Counted from the first letter of the stretch, positions 53,842 to 63,591 are shown. The stretch is DNA of 64,000 nt from Bacillota bacterium (GCA_023392595.1 JAEVYU010000031.1:1-64000); one strand, 5' to 3'. Program-made: numbers and translations. The notes: generated from the sequence alone by a model not told the origin.

Positions 53842-55917
53842 TCAAGACAAGCCTACAGAGATTCGCTTTTTTAAACGCAATCGATGGAAACCGGGGTCGA
53901 CTTCCAATACAGCTTGTTCAAAGTGAGAAGCAGCATCTACATATACGGGATAAAAATCAGAAGGTATATAGAAACGGATTTTTTGAGGTCTCATCCGGTA
54001 ATTTGGCCAAAAATCGATTTGTATCAAATCGCCAATACTCTCGCAATTGCAATTGATTTCTCCAAAGAAAGTGTTTAGTCCTTTAAGCCGTAATGTTGTT
54101 GAATTCCAAGATTTACTAACTAAAAAACCCGGTAATAATTCCAATATCTGATGTTCTTCCAGTACAAAAAGATTGCGGATTAGCAACAATAATTGATAGA
54201 CAACATCCGGATGATGTCCGTTATCTCCTATACCGTTTAAAGTACGAGGATCAACACGCTCGGGTAAACTTCCCGTACCGCCTGCGGCCGCCATCAATAA
54301 TTTTAAAACTTCAGTACAGTCGTGGCCTTCACGAATTAATACCTGCCCAAACCTGGCACTCTGCGCTAAGTCAATCCCTCCGAAATCAAATGGCGAATAA
54401 ATACCCCCCCGATAGTAGAAATTTTTAAAAATAAAATGGATTGTCTCTTGAATCAAGCTGTCTCCGGCTTCCCAGATTTGCAGTGGATAGGCTGCAGCTA
54501 AATTTCTTATTATCCCGGCGCCATATCCGCTCTGACATCGGAGAGGAATAACCCTTTGCTCCGTGGATCTTATGCAGTTTGAAAGTAATCGGTTTAACCG
54601 GACCAACAATAACTGATTTTGTTCTTTATAAGCGAGTGCTTCTTGAAAATCCCCTACAAGAAAGGATAATTCCTCCAAAGTGGAAAGCGCCCCGGTAAGC
54701 CAAAAAAGCTTCTCGTAAAACCCCTCTTGATCGAAAAGAATATTCTTACGGTTGATTGCCCATAACATGGGCCGCAGTTTCTGGTGCCAAATGGCGTAAC
54801 CCATTCGTTTAAGAAGAGGCCAATGTTTTTCAATAAAGGCAGAATCCTTCATCAACTTATAGTAATCGCCAACACCCCATATCAACTGTTCCTGACTCAT
54901 GTTTCCAACTTGCAAAGATCCGTCCCAAGCAACTTTCTTCAGACATTGCTTGAGATATGAACGGCTTTGGAAACCATCCGAAAAACGGTTTAAGGCAAGA
55001 ATTTGATAGATGTTAAAAAAACAATTCATCCCTTTTAGATATCGTAAATTAGCTGCTAGAAGTCCATCAATGGCGGTATTACTGGTGATCTGATTCCAGG
55101 AATCGGAAACATCCGGAGCTTTTAATGACTGATCCCGATGATTGCACCTACCCCAGGCCTTTTTATCCATCAGAAAAGAAAGGTTAACCTCGGATAATTC
55201 GGCTGGGAGACCGAAAAACCCGATCATCCCGGTTCCTAAACCTTCTGAAGTTACCATTTTCGTATTGCCGGAAGCTACCCGCAAACACTTGGTAACATCG
55301 CCGCTAAGCCCGTTTGTGAAATAACAGTGGCTCGGTTCCTCCTCAAAAAAAAGGAGCCGTCTATGATTGACCCATAAATAGTTGTTCCGATATTCCAGAT
55401 GGTAAATTCCAGAAAGGCCATTATAATCAAACGGACGAATTACGCAATATAAAGCCTTATATATTAAAACATCTTCCGGTGGACTGATGAGCGAGATCTT
55501 GCAGGAAATTTGCCCACCGTTTTCAGGAGATGGAGAAATAACGGTGGAGACCCGGTCTTGGTCATAGTAATAAGCTGTCCGGACACCGCCCTCATCCGCC
55601 AAACCTTGAGAAATCCTTTTAAAATTAGCCGGTGTATATAATTGCTGGTCGCTATAGACCCAAAATTCAAATGACACTCCCATCTCAGGAAAATAAACGA
55701 CTCCAAAGCGATCGATGTTCAATACCGTTTCGGAGTTCGCCCCTGGAATCGACGTCCAATTTCGGAAAGCAAAATTGCGAAAGTCCGTCCTCCCGAAGGT
55801 ATATGCGGAATGAAACGGATCATTCTGCTTTTGGTACCAATATGGTAAAATCCAATCTCTTAACTGGATTTTAGGGGCTGAACCCACTCCCAGCCATCTT
55901 CGAAAACTAACCCCCAA
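53842..55917 (-). CDS. Predicted cytoplasmic six-hairpin glycosidase-like protein
   Basis: A 691-residue protein without signal peptide. The first 290 residues look beta-rich; from about 300 to 610 there are regular helical pairs and motifs such as WGVGDYYKLMKDSAFIEKHW and GDNGHHPDVVYQLLLLIRN that resemble (alpha/alpha)6 glycosidases; the last 70 residues are again beta-rich. No exact family or catalytic acid pair could be assigned. A TTG after GGGGA is the best start. It could act on an intracellular glycan, but that is only inference. Confidence 0.6.
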   Translation of the reverse strand: MGVSFRRWLGVGSAPKIQLRDWILPYWYQKQNDPFHSAYTFGRTDFRNFAFRNWTSIPGANSETVLNIDRFGVVYFPEMGVSFEFWVYSDQQLYTPANFKRISQGLADEGGVRTAYYYDQDRVSTVISPSPENGGQISCKISLISPPEDVLIYKALYCVIRPFDYNGLSGIYHLEYRNNYLWVNHRRLLFFEEEPSHCYFTNGLSGDVTKCLRVASGNTKMVTSEGLGTGMIGFFGLPAELSEVNLSFLMDKKAWGRCNHRDQSLKAPDVSDSWNQITSNTAIDGLLAANLRYLKGMNCFFNIYQILALNRFSDGFQSRSYLKQCLKKVAWDGSLQVGNMSQEQLIWGVGDYYKLMKDSAFIEKHWPLLKRMGYAIWHQKLRPMLWAINRKNILFDQEGFYEKLFWLTGALSTLEELSFLVGDFQEALAYKEQNQLLLVRLNRLLSNCIRSTEQRVIPLRCQSGYGAGIIRNLAAAYPLQIWEAGDSLIQETIHFIFKNFYYRGGIYSPFDFGGIDLAQSARFGQVLIREGHDCTEVLKLLMAAAGGTGSLPERVDPRTLNGIGDNGHHPDVVYQLLLLIRNLFVLEEHQILELLPGFLVSKSWNSTTLRLKGLNTFFGEINCNCESIGDLIQIDFWPNYRMRPQKIRFYIPSDFYPVYVDAASHFEQAVLEVDPGFHRLRLKKRISVGLS

Positions 55918-56084
55918 AAAAAATCCCCCTAACGGAATTATTGTGTGCGTTTTGAGGGAATTTCATAATGAAAAAATACAATGATTCTTTATAATGATTC
56001 ATTATTGTGGAAAAACATAAACATGGATCCGGCAAATGGCTTTCAGAACCCCATCAATTAAGAGCTTGCCGAAGCAAGGTGGGA

Positions 56085-56516
56085 TTATCGCTTCATTCCC
56101 CGGACTAAAACCCAGATCCCGGCGATAATCAAAATTCCCGGAAAAAAATATTCTTTAAATCTGGAGAAATAACCCACAGTTTCTAAAAGCATAACAACGC
56201 CAACACCAATAATCAGCCACCCCCAAATAAGATTGACTTTTGAGGGCATCTTCTCCAATGGTCTCTCATCTACCTCCCCTTCCGCGATGGGTCCTGCTTC
56301 CTGAGATTGCTGCAAAGGTTTTTTGTCTTCAGTAAGGGAGACAATAATAAGACCAATAAAGTAAATGATCACGGAAGTAAAACCGATCCAAAAAGTCGCC
56401 AAAACCCAGACTAACCTGATAATTGTGGGATCAATATTAAAATAATCTCCAAGTCCGCCGCATAATCCACCGATGATTTTATTACTGGTTGATCGCCGAA
56501 GCCTTTTGTCACTCAT
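56085..56516 (-). CDS. PspC-domain envelope stress protein
   Basis: A 143-residue membrane protein. The PspC domain (KRLRRSTSNKIIGGLCGGLGDYFNIDPTIIRLVWVL) fills the first 65 residues, then a charged linker and two more membrane segments follow. PspC proteins sense inner-membrane stress. AGGAG lies seven bases before the ATG at 56516; two upstream ATGs are too close to it. Confidence 0.88.
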   Translation of the reverse strand: MSDKRLRRSTSNKIIGGLCGGLGDYFNIDPTIIRLVWVLATFWIGFTSVIIYFIGLIIVSLTEDKKPLQQSQEAGPIAEGEVDERPLEKMPSKVNLIWGWLIIGVGVVMLLETVGYFSRFKEYFFPGILIIAGIWVLVRGMKR

Positions 56517-56571
56517 TCCCATACTCCTAACGCACAAATTTCTTTCCGAGCATTCAAGTGAATCGGAGGAA

Positions 56572-57576
56572 TTAACTTTTCCGGTTGAGCTTCCAGAAAA
56601 AGAAACTTCCCACTACTAGTGTACTAAAAAAAGTATACATTTTCCATAGCAAAACAAAAGTTCCAACCCGGGAGGGGCCAATAATATTTTTGAAAATATA
56701 AACCAAGATCAATTCCGAGCCGCCGCTCCCCCCCGGGGTCGGTATAAACACTTGCGCAAAATTAAAAAGCAATTGCCAGCCGATCAGTTGGAAAAACGAA
56801 ATCATACGGCCCATGGCCCAAAAAATCAATGGAGCCAAAAGCAAATAAAAAAACCAATAAAAAATGGTAGCCGTCACTGCGATGAAAAGACTTTTCGGAT
56901 TTTGGCGCATCAAAGTCAGCCAGCCTTCTTTAAACCGTTCCCATTCATGACGAAAATGCTCAATCCATCCTTTCCTTCGAATAAATTTCATCAATTTCCC
57001 TACCAAAGAACTCTGCGTCAACTTCACCCAAAAACGAGTGAAATACAGTACAAACCAAACAGCCGCTATAATAGCTAATACAATCATAATCCGGGGCAAC
57101 AGTTGATAAAATTGTAAGAAATGATTTCGATTGAGTGAATGGAAGCCAATCCATAGGGCAACCGGGATCAAAATAAAGAACGCCAACGTATTTAAGCCCA
57201 GATCAACCACTGTCAACGCGGTAGCCCGGCCGATCGAGACGCCTTTTTTATGGAGTAAATAAATTTGGAGTGGAGTACCTCCCGAATTAAAAGGAGTTAC
57301 GTGGGAGATGAAACAGGTGGCCAAATAAAGCTGTAAATAGAAACCAAACTTGATTTGAATTCCCATGCCCCGGCCGGTGCTATACATACGTAATGCCTTG
57401 GCTACCCACATCAAAAGCAGCGAAACAAAACCCAGACCAATATAAAACCAATTGATGCCAGCAAAACTTTGCTTGAACGATATCTTGGCAGCAACTTGAA
57501 AAATAAAGTAAAAGCTAACGATACTAAAACCTAATGTATACCATAAACCTCTACGAACCTTGCGTCCTTCCTGCAT
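56572..57576 (-). CDS. UPF0104 / lysylphosphatidylglycerol synthase-type membrane protein
   Basis: A 334-residue protein with about eight membrane segments and the family motifs TPFNSGGTPLQIYLLHKKG and FIPTPGGSGGSELILV. Family members are flippase-like or glycolipid-related membrane proteins; the catalytic half of MprF is absent. Its 5' end overlaps the glycosyltransferase gene by 26 bases, suggesting a joint role in an envelope glycan or glycolipid. Confidence 0.83.
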   Translation of the reverse strand: MQEGRKVRRGLWYTLGFSIVSFYFIFQVAAKISFKQSFAGINWFYIGLGFVSLLLMWVAKALRMYSTGRGMGIQIKFGFYLQLYLATCFISHVTPFNSGGTPLQIYLLHKKGVSIGRATALTVVDLGLNTLAFFILIPVALWIGFHSLNRNHFLQFYQLLPRIMIVLAIIAAVWFVLYFTRFWVKLTQSSLVGKLMKFIRRKGWIEHFRHEWERFKEGWLTLMRQNPKSLFIAVTATIFYWFFYLLLAPLIFWAMGRMISFFQLIGWQLLFNFAQVFIPTPGGSGGSELILVYIFKNIIGPSRVGTFVLLWKMYTFFSTLVVGSFFFWKLNRKS

Positions 57577-58603
57577 AGAGCCACCCCCTCCGCCCTCCCT
57601 TTTCCCACGAAAGCATCTTCATAGCCTGAACCATCAATTCATCGGTTGTGATAGCTTGCATACAATATGCTTTGGTACAACGGGGAACATATTGCCAAAT
57701 ACCACCGCCGAACCGGTAACACGGACTGCAAGAAAGCCCTTTATAAATCTTAGTATGTCCCGGGGAATGATAAGGGTAAAACTGGCAGGGAGAGGTTGGC
57801 CCGAAAAGACCTATGGTCCGTACACGAACAGCAGCAGCCAAATGTAAAGGACCCGAATCATTACCGATAAATAAATCCGCTTTTTTTAAAAGCGCGGCTG
57901 TTTCCCCAAGCCTCAATAAACCAACCGCAGATATGACTTCCGGAACAACCGATTTAATCACGAACGCATCTTCAACATCTTCCTGTCCACCGACTAAGAC
58001 GACTTGAAATCCCAACGTATCGATCAAATGCTGGATAATATTGATAAAATTGGGCAAAGGCCAACGTTTCCGCACAAAATAATGACCGCCCGCATGGATA
58101 GCGATTAGCCTTTTCCCATTTTGATAGGAAGTTCCCCTCAAAAAAAGTTCACTGACTTGTTGGGCGTGAGGATCATAAAAAAATTCCGTTTGCTGTTCAT
58201 CGCAGGAAATATTGATTTTTCTTAAAACATCCTGGCACATTTGTACCACTGACCGGTCCTGCTGCAAAGAAGCAAACCCATGGGCACGGACAAAGTCGCT
58301 CCAAACCGGGGTCCCGCAGAACCTGGTAAAAAATCCCCCCAGTTGGGATAAACTAAGGGCTATATCGAATTTTTCCTTCCGAATCTGAGCCAATCGTTTG
58401 ATTAATTCCCATTTGTCCATCACAACCCGGATTTCCAATTGCCAGGGATTGTGTTTTAAAACCTGGGCAGCTGCTGCACTTGCTAAAACAACAATTCGAG
58501 CCCCGGGAAATTTTCCCCGTAAAGCTCGAATGGCCGGCGTTGCAAAAATTGTGTCCCCGAGAGGACTTAAACAAAGGATAACCAGTTGTTGAGCATTTTT
58601 CAA
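57551..58603 (-). CDS. Glycosyltransferase family 9 (ADP-heptose:LPS heptosyltransferase-like)
   Basis: A 350-residue GT-B enzyme with the family motifs LSPLGDTIFATPAIRALR at the N-terminus and AALLKKADLFIGNDSGPLHLAAA and GPTSP in the nucleotide-sugar domain. Family 9 enzymes build lipopolysaccharide core, which is consistent with an outer membrane. A cysteine-rich segment CSPCYRFGGGIWQYVPRC lies near the end, as in many family members. The start is a TTG after GGGAGAG. Confidence 0.87.
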   Translation of the reverse strand: MKNAQQLVILCLSPLGDTIFATPAIRALRGKFPGARIVVLASAAAAQVLKHNPWQLEIRVVMDKWELIKRLAQIRKEKFDIALSLSQLGGFFTRFCGTPVWSDFVRAHGFASLQQDRSVVQMCQDVLRKINISCDEQQTEFFYDPHAQQVSELFLRGTSYQNGKRLIAIHAGGHYFVRKRWPLPNFINIIQHLIDTLGFQVVLVGGQEDVEDAFVIKSVVPEVISAVGLLRLGETAALLKKADLFIGNDSGPLHLAAAVRVRTIGLFGPTSPCQFYPYHSPGHTKIYKGLSCSPCYRFGGGIWQYVPRCTKAYCMQAITTDELMVQAMKMLSWEKGGRRGWLYAGRTQGS

Positions 58604-58863
58604 GACTGTAGGCTCTCCCGCGAGTTGGTATTTATTAGGAAAAATACGTACGCAAGGAACCTCCGGGGAGAAACCCCAGCCGTACGTCTATCGTCATTTC
58701 GTTCTCTCCCTCAGTATTTTAAATTCAACTTGATTTTATTCCTGTCATTTTCCGCTTGTCACAAAAAGCCATAGTAAATTCCTATTTTATGAATATTTCC
58801 AGTCCAGCCCACATAGGCTAATCATAAGTTGCATTTGACAAGGCATTAAGGAGGCATACATCC
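58604..58863. other. Intergenic region upstream of the spore protein gene
   Basis: About 260 bases between divergent genes. No gene is evident. I could not settle on a sporulation sigma-factor promoter from the bases. AAGGAGG lies at the end, before the ATG at 58864. Confidence 0.35.
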
Positions 58864-59499
58864 ATGTGGAGAACGACACCCAAGGCAGAATCAATTTGTC
58901 CAAGTCTAGGAATTAACAGCCGTGTTCATATCGATCATCCTACGGCCGGAATGGTATTTCAACACAACCTGAGCTCTTTTTTATCCCGGTTATACGACCG
59001 GCTGGCTCCCTTTGTGATATTATGTATTGGAACCGATCGCTCTACCGGCGATTGTTTGGGGCCTTTAATCGGTTCTAAGCTTGAAAATGCCACCCTGCCA
59101 TGCGGAGTCTATGGAACCCTTGATCAACCAGTACACGCAGTCAATCTTCAAGAAACCATTGAAGAAATTCACAATAAATACCAAAATCCCTTTATCTTGG
59201 CTATTGATGCCTGCCTCGGACGAACCGAAAGCGTTGGCTTTATCAGCATTAAAGAAGGCTCTTTGCAACCGGGAACAGGAGTCAATAAAACGCTGCCGGC
59301 TGTTGGAAACCTCCAAGTGATTGGAATCGTCAATGTGGGGGGGTTTATGGAATACATGGTGCTTCAAAACACCCGGCTCAGCCTGGTTATGAAAATGGCT
59401 ACTATTATTAGCGAGGGCATCATTAAGTCGCTGGAAAAAGTTGTTTCCACGGAATCATCCATCATCGAAGCGGCTCCCATCAATGAATATCAGACCTAA
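58864..59499 (+). CDS. yyaC: YyaC-family spore protein
   Basis: A 211-residue protein. The core ILCIGTDRSTGDCLGPLIGS, LDQPVHAVNLQETIEEI, AIDACLGRTESVGFI and NVGGFMEYMVLQNTRL is the YyaC signature, a fold related to germination protease GPR. YyaC is made during sporulation in Bacillus; its exact reaction is not settled. The first 40 residues are extra relative to that core. GGAGG precedes the ATG. It is good evidence that this organism sporulates. Confidence 0.9.
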   Translation: MWRTTPKAESICPSLGINSRVHIDHPTAGMVFQHNLSSFLSRLYDRLAPFVILCIGTDRSTGDCLGPLIGSKLENATLPCGVYGTLDQPVHAVNLQETIEEIHNKYQNPFILAIDACLGRTESVGFISIKEGSLQPGTGVNKTLPAVGNLQVIGIVNVGGFMEYMVLQNTRLSLVMKMATIISEGIIKSLEKVVSTESSIIEAAPINEYQT

Positions 59500-59558
59500 C
59501 AAGCGGCTGTCCCATGCCCTTTCCCAAGACTTAAGCCTGCCGGATATTTCTTTTCCCA

Positions 59559-59585
59559 TAAAAAAAGCTCCCTTGCGGGAGCTTT
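59559..59585 (-). terminator. Rho-independent terminator between yyaC and the orphan ATPase gene
   Basis: AAAGCTCCC (59564-59572) pairs with GGGAGCTTT (59577-59585) around TTGC. A run of A bases on the left reads as T on the minus strand, so it primarily ends the ATPase transcript; it may also stop yyaC. Confidence 0.8.
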
Positions 59586-59604
59586 CGCGCGTATGCGCGG
59601 CTTT

Positions 59605-60708
59605 TTAGGAAATAGCTTTTTCGGTTTCTTTGTCGAACAGATGAATCTTGTTACCATCGAAGACCACTTGATGTTTCTCGCCATCATTCGCTTTGGTATG
59701 AGAATCAACATTGGCCACAAAGGAAATTTCACCGATTGACATAAATAAGTTGGTTTCAGAACCAATAAGCTCTGAAATATCAACTGTACCGGTAACAACA
59801 TCACTTTCCGGAACATTCGGAACGGTTTCCCGATCATGAATATCTTGGGGACGAATTCCAAGTACCACGGATTTACCGATATATTGACGGATATATTTAA
59901 ATTTACTCTCAGGAACTTTTATCTTGAAAGCTTTTACATCTACAACCAGTTTGCCGTCTTCCTCTTTTAAAACTGCATCCATAAAGTTCATTGGAGGAGA
60001 ACCGATGAAACCGGCAACAAAGATGTTGGTCGGGTTGTCATAAACATCAAGCGGAGTACCGACTTGTTGAATTACGCCGTCCTTCATAACGACCATTCTG
60101 TCGCCCATGGTCATCGCTTCGGTTTGGTCATGGGTAACATAAATGATGGTGGTTTGTAAACGGTTGTGCAACTTGCTGATTTCTGCGCGGGTTTGAACGC
60201 GCAACTTGGCATCCAAGTTGGACAACGGCTCATCCATCAAGAATACTTTCGGTTCACGGACGATAGCACGGCCGAGAGCCACCCGCTGTCTCTGACCACC
60301 GGAGAGCGCTTTCGGTTTCCGGTCCAATAAGTTCTCGATTCCCAGGATTTTGGCAGCTTCTTTAACGCGGCGATCAATCTCAGCCTTGGGAAATTTACGG
60401 AGTTTGAGTCCAAAAGCCATGTTGTTGTAAACGTCCATATGCGGATACAAAGCATAGTTTTGGAAAACCATTGCGATATCGCGGTCTTTTGGAGCTACAT
60501 TATTGACCACAGTGTCCCCGATATAAATATTTCCTTCCGAAATTTCTTCAAGTCCGGCGACCATCCGTAATGATGTGGTTTTACCACAACCGGAAGGACC
60601 GACGAAGACAACGAATTCCTTGTCTTTGATCTCCAAGGTTACATCTTTAACAGCTGTAACCCCGCCGGCATACTTCTTGTAGACATGCTCAAAGATAACT
60701 TTTGCCAC
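59605..60708 (-). CDS. msmX: Multi-sugar ABC transporter ATPase (MsmX/UgpC family)
   Basis: A 367-residue ATPase: GPSGCGKTT, FQNYALYPHM, LSGGQRQRVALGRAIV, VFLMDEPLSNLDAKLR, then the C-terminal OB-fold TOBE domain with VLGIRPQDIHD and VTGTVDISELIGSETNLF. No permease genes are nearby, so it probably serves several carbohydrate importers encoded elsewhere, as MsmX does in Bacillus. Confidence 0.92.
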   Translation of the reverse strand: MAKVIFEHVYKKYAGGVTAVKDVTLEIKDKEFVVFVGPSGCGKTTSLRMVAGLEEISEGNIYIGDTVVNNVAPKDRDIAMVFQNYALYPHMDVYNNMAFGLKLRKFPKAEIDRRVKEAAKILGIENLLDRKPKALSGGQRQRVALGRAIVREPKVFLMDEPLSNLDAKLRVQTRAEISKLHNRLQTTIIYVTHDQTEAMTMGDRMVVMKDGVIQQVGTPLDVYDNPTNIFVAGFIGSPPMNFMDAVLKEEDGKLVVDVKAFKIKVPESKFKYIRQYIGKSVVLGIRPQDIHDRETVPNVPESDVVTGTVDISELIGSETNLFMSIGEISFVANVDSHTKANDGEKHQVVFDGNKIHLFDKETEKAIS

Positions 60709-61147
60709 TTAAAAAACCTCCTAAATTTAATCATTCATCGCATTTGCTCATTTCCCGGCAGTCAAATTTACCGAGAAACCATCCCTGGCGCCAAAATCGC
60801 TATTTGCCGCCTTGGAAGGCAAATTTGGATTAAATTTTGGTCTGCAGACCGCGCTGGTCTCATGGACCAACAAGATTCCCGAACGTCTTCGGAAACTTAA
60901 TAAAATATATTCGACATTTTTTTTTATTTTCCTGCATTATTTTCATTTTGCCACGACTCTTTGATTTCTGATGATGCGGCGATGACTCCGGAGATCCATC
61001 CTTTTCCTGTTTTTGTTTTGGTATGAATTGGCTCTATGGTTGAAATACTAGCAACGTAAACCGGCAGACCCGAATTTGGAGGTATTTCCTACCTGCAAAA
61101 AATGCCCGGGCGGAATCCTATTGGCTTGATAAAGGAGGTGAAAATCG
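60709..61147. other. Intergenic region upstream of coat-protein genes
   Basis: About 440 bases with divergent promoters expected. A perfect palindrome GGTCTGCAGACC lies at 60839-60850. No gene was recognised. Confidence 0.4.
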
Positions 61148-61333
61148 GTGCCGAATCTAACCCAGATGGAGTTGAATACAATCAAGGAATTGGTGGCTGT
61201 GGAAGACGTCAATGCGAAAAAGTTTCAACTCTACGCTCAGAACTGCAACGACTCCCAATTACAAAGCATATTTAATCAACAGGCTCAGCAAGCATTCAGC
61301 AACTCTAAAACCCTGATGAATTTCTTATCTTAA
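61148..61333 (+). CDS. Small CotF-like spore coat protein (N-terminal-type)
   Basis: A 61-residue helical, Gln/Asn-rich protein starting with GTG after AAGGAGG. LTQMELNTIKELVAVEDVNAKKFQLYAQ resembles the first helical half of spore-coat CotF and related ferritin-like coat proteins. The next gene, 19 bases on, resembles the other half. Confidence 0.7.
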   Translation: MPNLTQMELNTIKELVAVEDVNAKKFQLYAQNCNDSQLQSIFNQQAQQAFSNSKTLMNFLS

Positions 61334-61352
61334 TGAATGGAGGAAATATTAA

Positions 61353-61625
61353 GTGTATACCGAACGCGAAATGGTTTTAGATGCTCTACAGATTTCAAAG
61401 GCGGGGGCTGTTGAATTGACCCAGGCCGCCACGGAGGCCAGTAACCCGGCTTTACGACAAACATTGCTTCAAATGCGCAACAATTGCGAACAGTCCCAAC
61501 AACAAATCGGCCAATTTGCCCAATCCAAGCGGTTTTACATACCGGCTCCGCCCGCAGGCCAGCAAGATGTGGCGCAGATAACTCAGTTTTTGCAGCAATC
61601 CGTCAATCAAGCAACCTTAGTATGA
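61353..61625 (+). CDS. CotF-family spore coat protein (C-terminal-type)
   Basis: A 90-residue protein starting with GTG after GGAGG. YTEREMVLDALQISKAGAVELTQAATEASNPALRQTLLQM is typical of the Coat_F domain, and it ends with a Gln-rich helix preceded by YIPAPPAG. It is cotranscribed with the small protein before it and ends at a terminator at 61639. Confidence 0.82.
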   Translation: MYTEREMVLDALQISKAGAVELTQAATEASNPALRQTLLQMRNNCEQSQQQIGQFAQSKRFYIPAPPAGQQDVAQITQFLQQSVNQATLV

Positions 61626-61638
61626 AATTTAATAAATC

Positions 61639-61672
61639 AGGCTGTCTTTAATCCTTTTAAGACAGCCTTTTT
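61639..61672 (+). terminator. Rho-independent terminator of the coat-protein operon
   Basis: AGGCTGTCTT (61639-61648) pairs perfectly with AAGACAGCCT (61659-61668), followed by TTTTT. The stem shares the GGCTGTC/GACAGCC ends of the foldback elements elsewhere in the window. Confidence 0.88.
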
Positions 61673-61843
61673 AATTTTATTCATGGAAAGCAGAGTCGGC
61701 TTGGACAAGAATCCCTTCCAGTGTACCTTGGGGATAATTTAACAACGATCGAAACCCCAGCATGACGATCCTCCAAATCACCATTTTTTCAAATCGAAAT
61801 CATTATTATCAAGCACTTCCTGAAAAGATTGCCATCAAAGATT

Positions 61844-62521
61844 TTAAAATTCTCTCCGGCCTTCCAATATAGCCAAGGAATCAAAATCTTCCAGGTTAAG
61901 CAAAGCTCTTTTTCCGCGATTGACGGTCTTTTTTTGTTTTTTGCCATTTTTATCAACGGTAGTTACCGTCATCCATCCCGTGAGTAAATTATAGTCTGCA
62001 GTTGTTCCTTCGCCGGTGCCGGTAAAATAAGAATCTATCGTGGCCCCTATTAAATACCATCCGTGATTTTGATAGCGGAACCGATAACGATAAGCCCAGC
62101 GGTAATTGCTCCCTCCGTAAAAATCCATTAAGAGGGAACCCCGGTTTACCGATATATCTTCCAAAGGATCGCCCCAGACTCCGCCTTGATCCGCTTTTAA
62201 GATCGCTTTTGCTGTTTGAACCGATAATTGATAATTTCCTTTGTCCTTGAATGCAATGAACAAAACCCGGGGAGGCGCTTGTGAATCTTTTGAATCCGTT
62301 TTACCGTATTCGATAACGCCGGCGATATCATCCAATCCATCTTGATTCAAATCACCCCTGGTTTTTTTGATCAGTTTCCATCCCGCAGGAATGAAAGATT
62401 CAATATTTTTTCCTACCTTAACTCGAATGGGTAAGACCGTACTCTTTTCTGCAACCGTTACCGTCAGGTTCATTCCTAAAATCCAGCCCGCCAAAAATAA
62501 ATACAGCAAAGCTTTTTTCAT
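61844..62521 (-). CDS. Secreted protein of unknown function with a repeat-like calcium loop
   Basis: A 225-residue exported protein: signal ending in VTVAEK, no lipobox. RGDLNQDGLDDIAGVIEY (about residue 56) is an FG-GAP/VCBS-like Asp-rich loop that could bind calcium. The tail is basic (KKQKKTVNRGKR). GGGAGG lies six bases before the ATG at 62521. No function can be assigned. Confidence 0.65.
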   Translation of the reverse strand: MKKALLYLFLAGWILGMNLTVTVAEKSTVLPIRVKVGKNIESFIPAGWKLIKKTRGDLNQDGLDDIAGVIEYGKTDSKDSQAPPRVLFIAFKDKGNYQLSVQTAKAILKADQGGVWGDPLEDISVNRGSLLMDFYGGSNYRWAYRYRFRYQNHGWYLIGATIDSYFTGTGEGTTADYNLLTGWMTVTTVDKNGKKQKKTVNRGKRALLNLEDFDSLAILEGRREF

Positions 62522-62544
62522 CATAAGCCTCCCGGTTCCGCATT

Positions 62545-63591
62545 TTACGATCCCAGATATTCTTTTAACAGAATAAAGGTATTTTCAATTCCTTCATAAT
62601 GGGCTCTTTCATACCCGTGGGAGGATGCTATGCCCGGTCCGATCAATCCATGTTTTAGATCATACCCCGCAATAAGCGCCGCATCTACGTCCGAGCCATA
62701 AAAAGGATATACGTCAACCGCATAGTTCAATTTTTGCCTCTTGGCTATTTCGATGAACCGATTGGTTAAATCGTAATCATAGGGCCCTTTTGAATCCTTG
62801 GCGCATATGGATACCTTAAACTCATCGGTTTCCAGGTCATCTCCTACAGCTCCCATGTCGACCGAAACCATTTCGTTCACTCCATCCGGTATCCCGGCGG
62901 ATGCACCATGGCCGACTTCTTCATAAGTAGTAAACATCAGATATACTTTTCGCTTCAATGGGATGCCCTGTTCCTTAATATATTTTGCCAAAGCAATTAA
63001 AATACCGGAACTTGCTTTGTCGTCGAGATGGCGGCTCTTAATGAAACCACTCCGGGTATATAGGGTCCGCGAATCAAAAGACACAAAATCCCCGGCGCTG
63101 ATTTCCAACTTTTTGACATCCTCTTTGGAGTTGACTTTTTCATCAATGACCAATTCAATATTGGCATCATCCCTTTTCAGTTCGGATATGGTTTTGCACG
63201 AGGCGACATGAACCGATGATTTTTCCATCTGAATGGTGCCGGAATACTCCTTTCCAGTGCGGGTATGGATGGTGCAGTTCTCCGTTTCAATATAATTTTC
63301 GGGAAAAGAACCGATCTTGGAAAGTCTAAGCCTTCCGTTAGGCTTGATTCCCCTGACCATAGCTCCCAAAGTATCAATATGGGCGGCCAGGAGCAACCCA
63401 TTTCCTTCCCCGCCCAAGTCGACCAAAACCGCTTTTTTGTTGGTCAATACCGGTTCATACCCCAACCGGGCCAATTCACCACATAGGTATTGCCCGGCTT
63501 TTGCGGTAAAACCGGAGGGACTGGGGATATTGCAAAGATGAATCATTTGTTCGACTGCATAATCAACATAGTTTTTCATAAGCATACTCAT
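62545..63591 (-). CDS. M42-family aminopeptidase (glutamyl aminopeptidase/PepA-like)
   Basis: A 348-residue cytoplasmic metal-dependent aminopeptidase. Metal and catalytic residues are seen in LLAAHIDTLG, SRHLDDKASSG, FTTYEEVGHGAS and SVDMGAV, and the final metal His in IASSHGYERAH. These enzymes trim peptides to amino acids, consistent with the two peptide importers in the window. AGGAG precedes the ATG at 63591. Confidence 0.88.
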   Translation of the reverse strand: MSMLMKNYVDYAVEQMIHLCNIPSPSGFTAKAGQYLCGELARLGYEPVLTNKKAVLVDLGGEGNGLLLAAHIDTLGAMVRGIKPNGRLRLSKIGSFPENYIETENCTIHTRTGKEYSGTIQMEKSSVHVASCKTISELKRDDANIELVIDEKVNSKEDVKKLEISAGDFVSFDSRTLYTRSGFIKSRHLDDKASSGILIALAKYIKEQGIPLKRKVYLMFTTYEEVGHGASAGIPDGVNEMVSVDMGAVGDDLETDEFKVSICAKDSKGPYDYDLTNRFIEIAKRQKLNYAVDVYPFYGSDVDAALIAGYDLKHGLIGPGIASSHGYERAHYEGIENTFILLKEYLGS

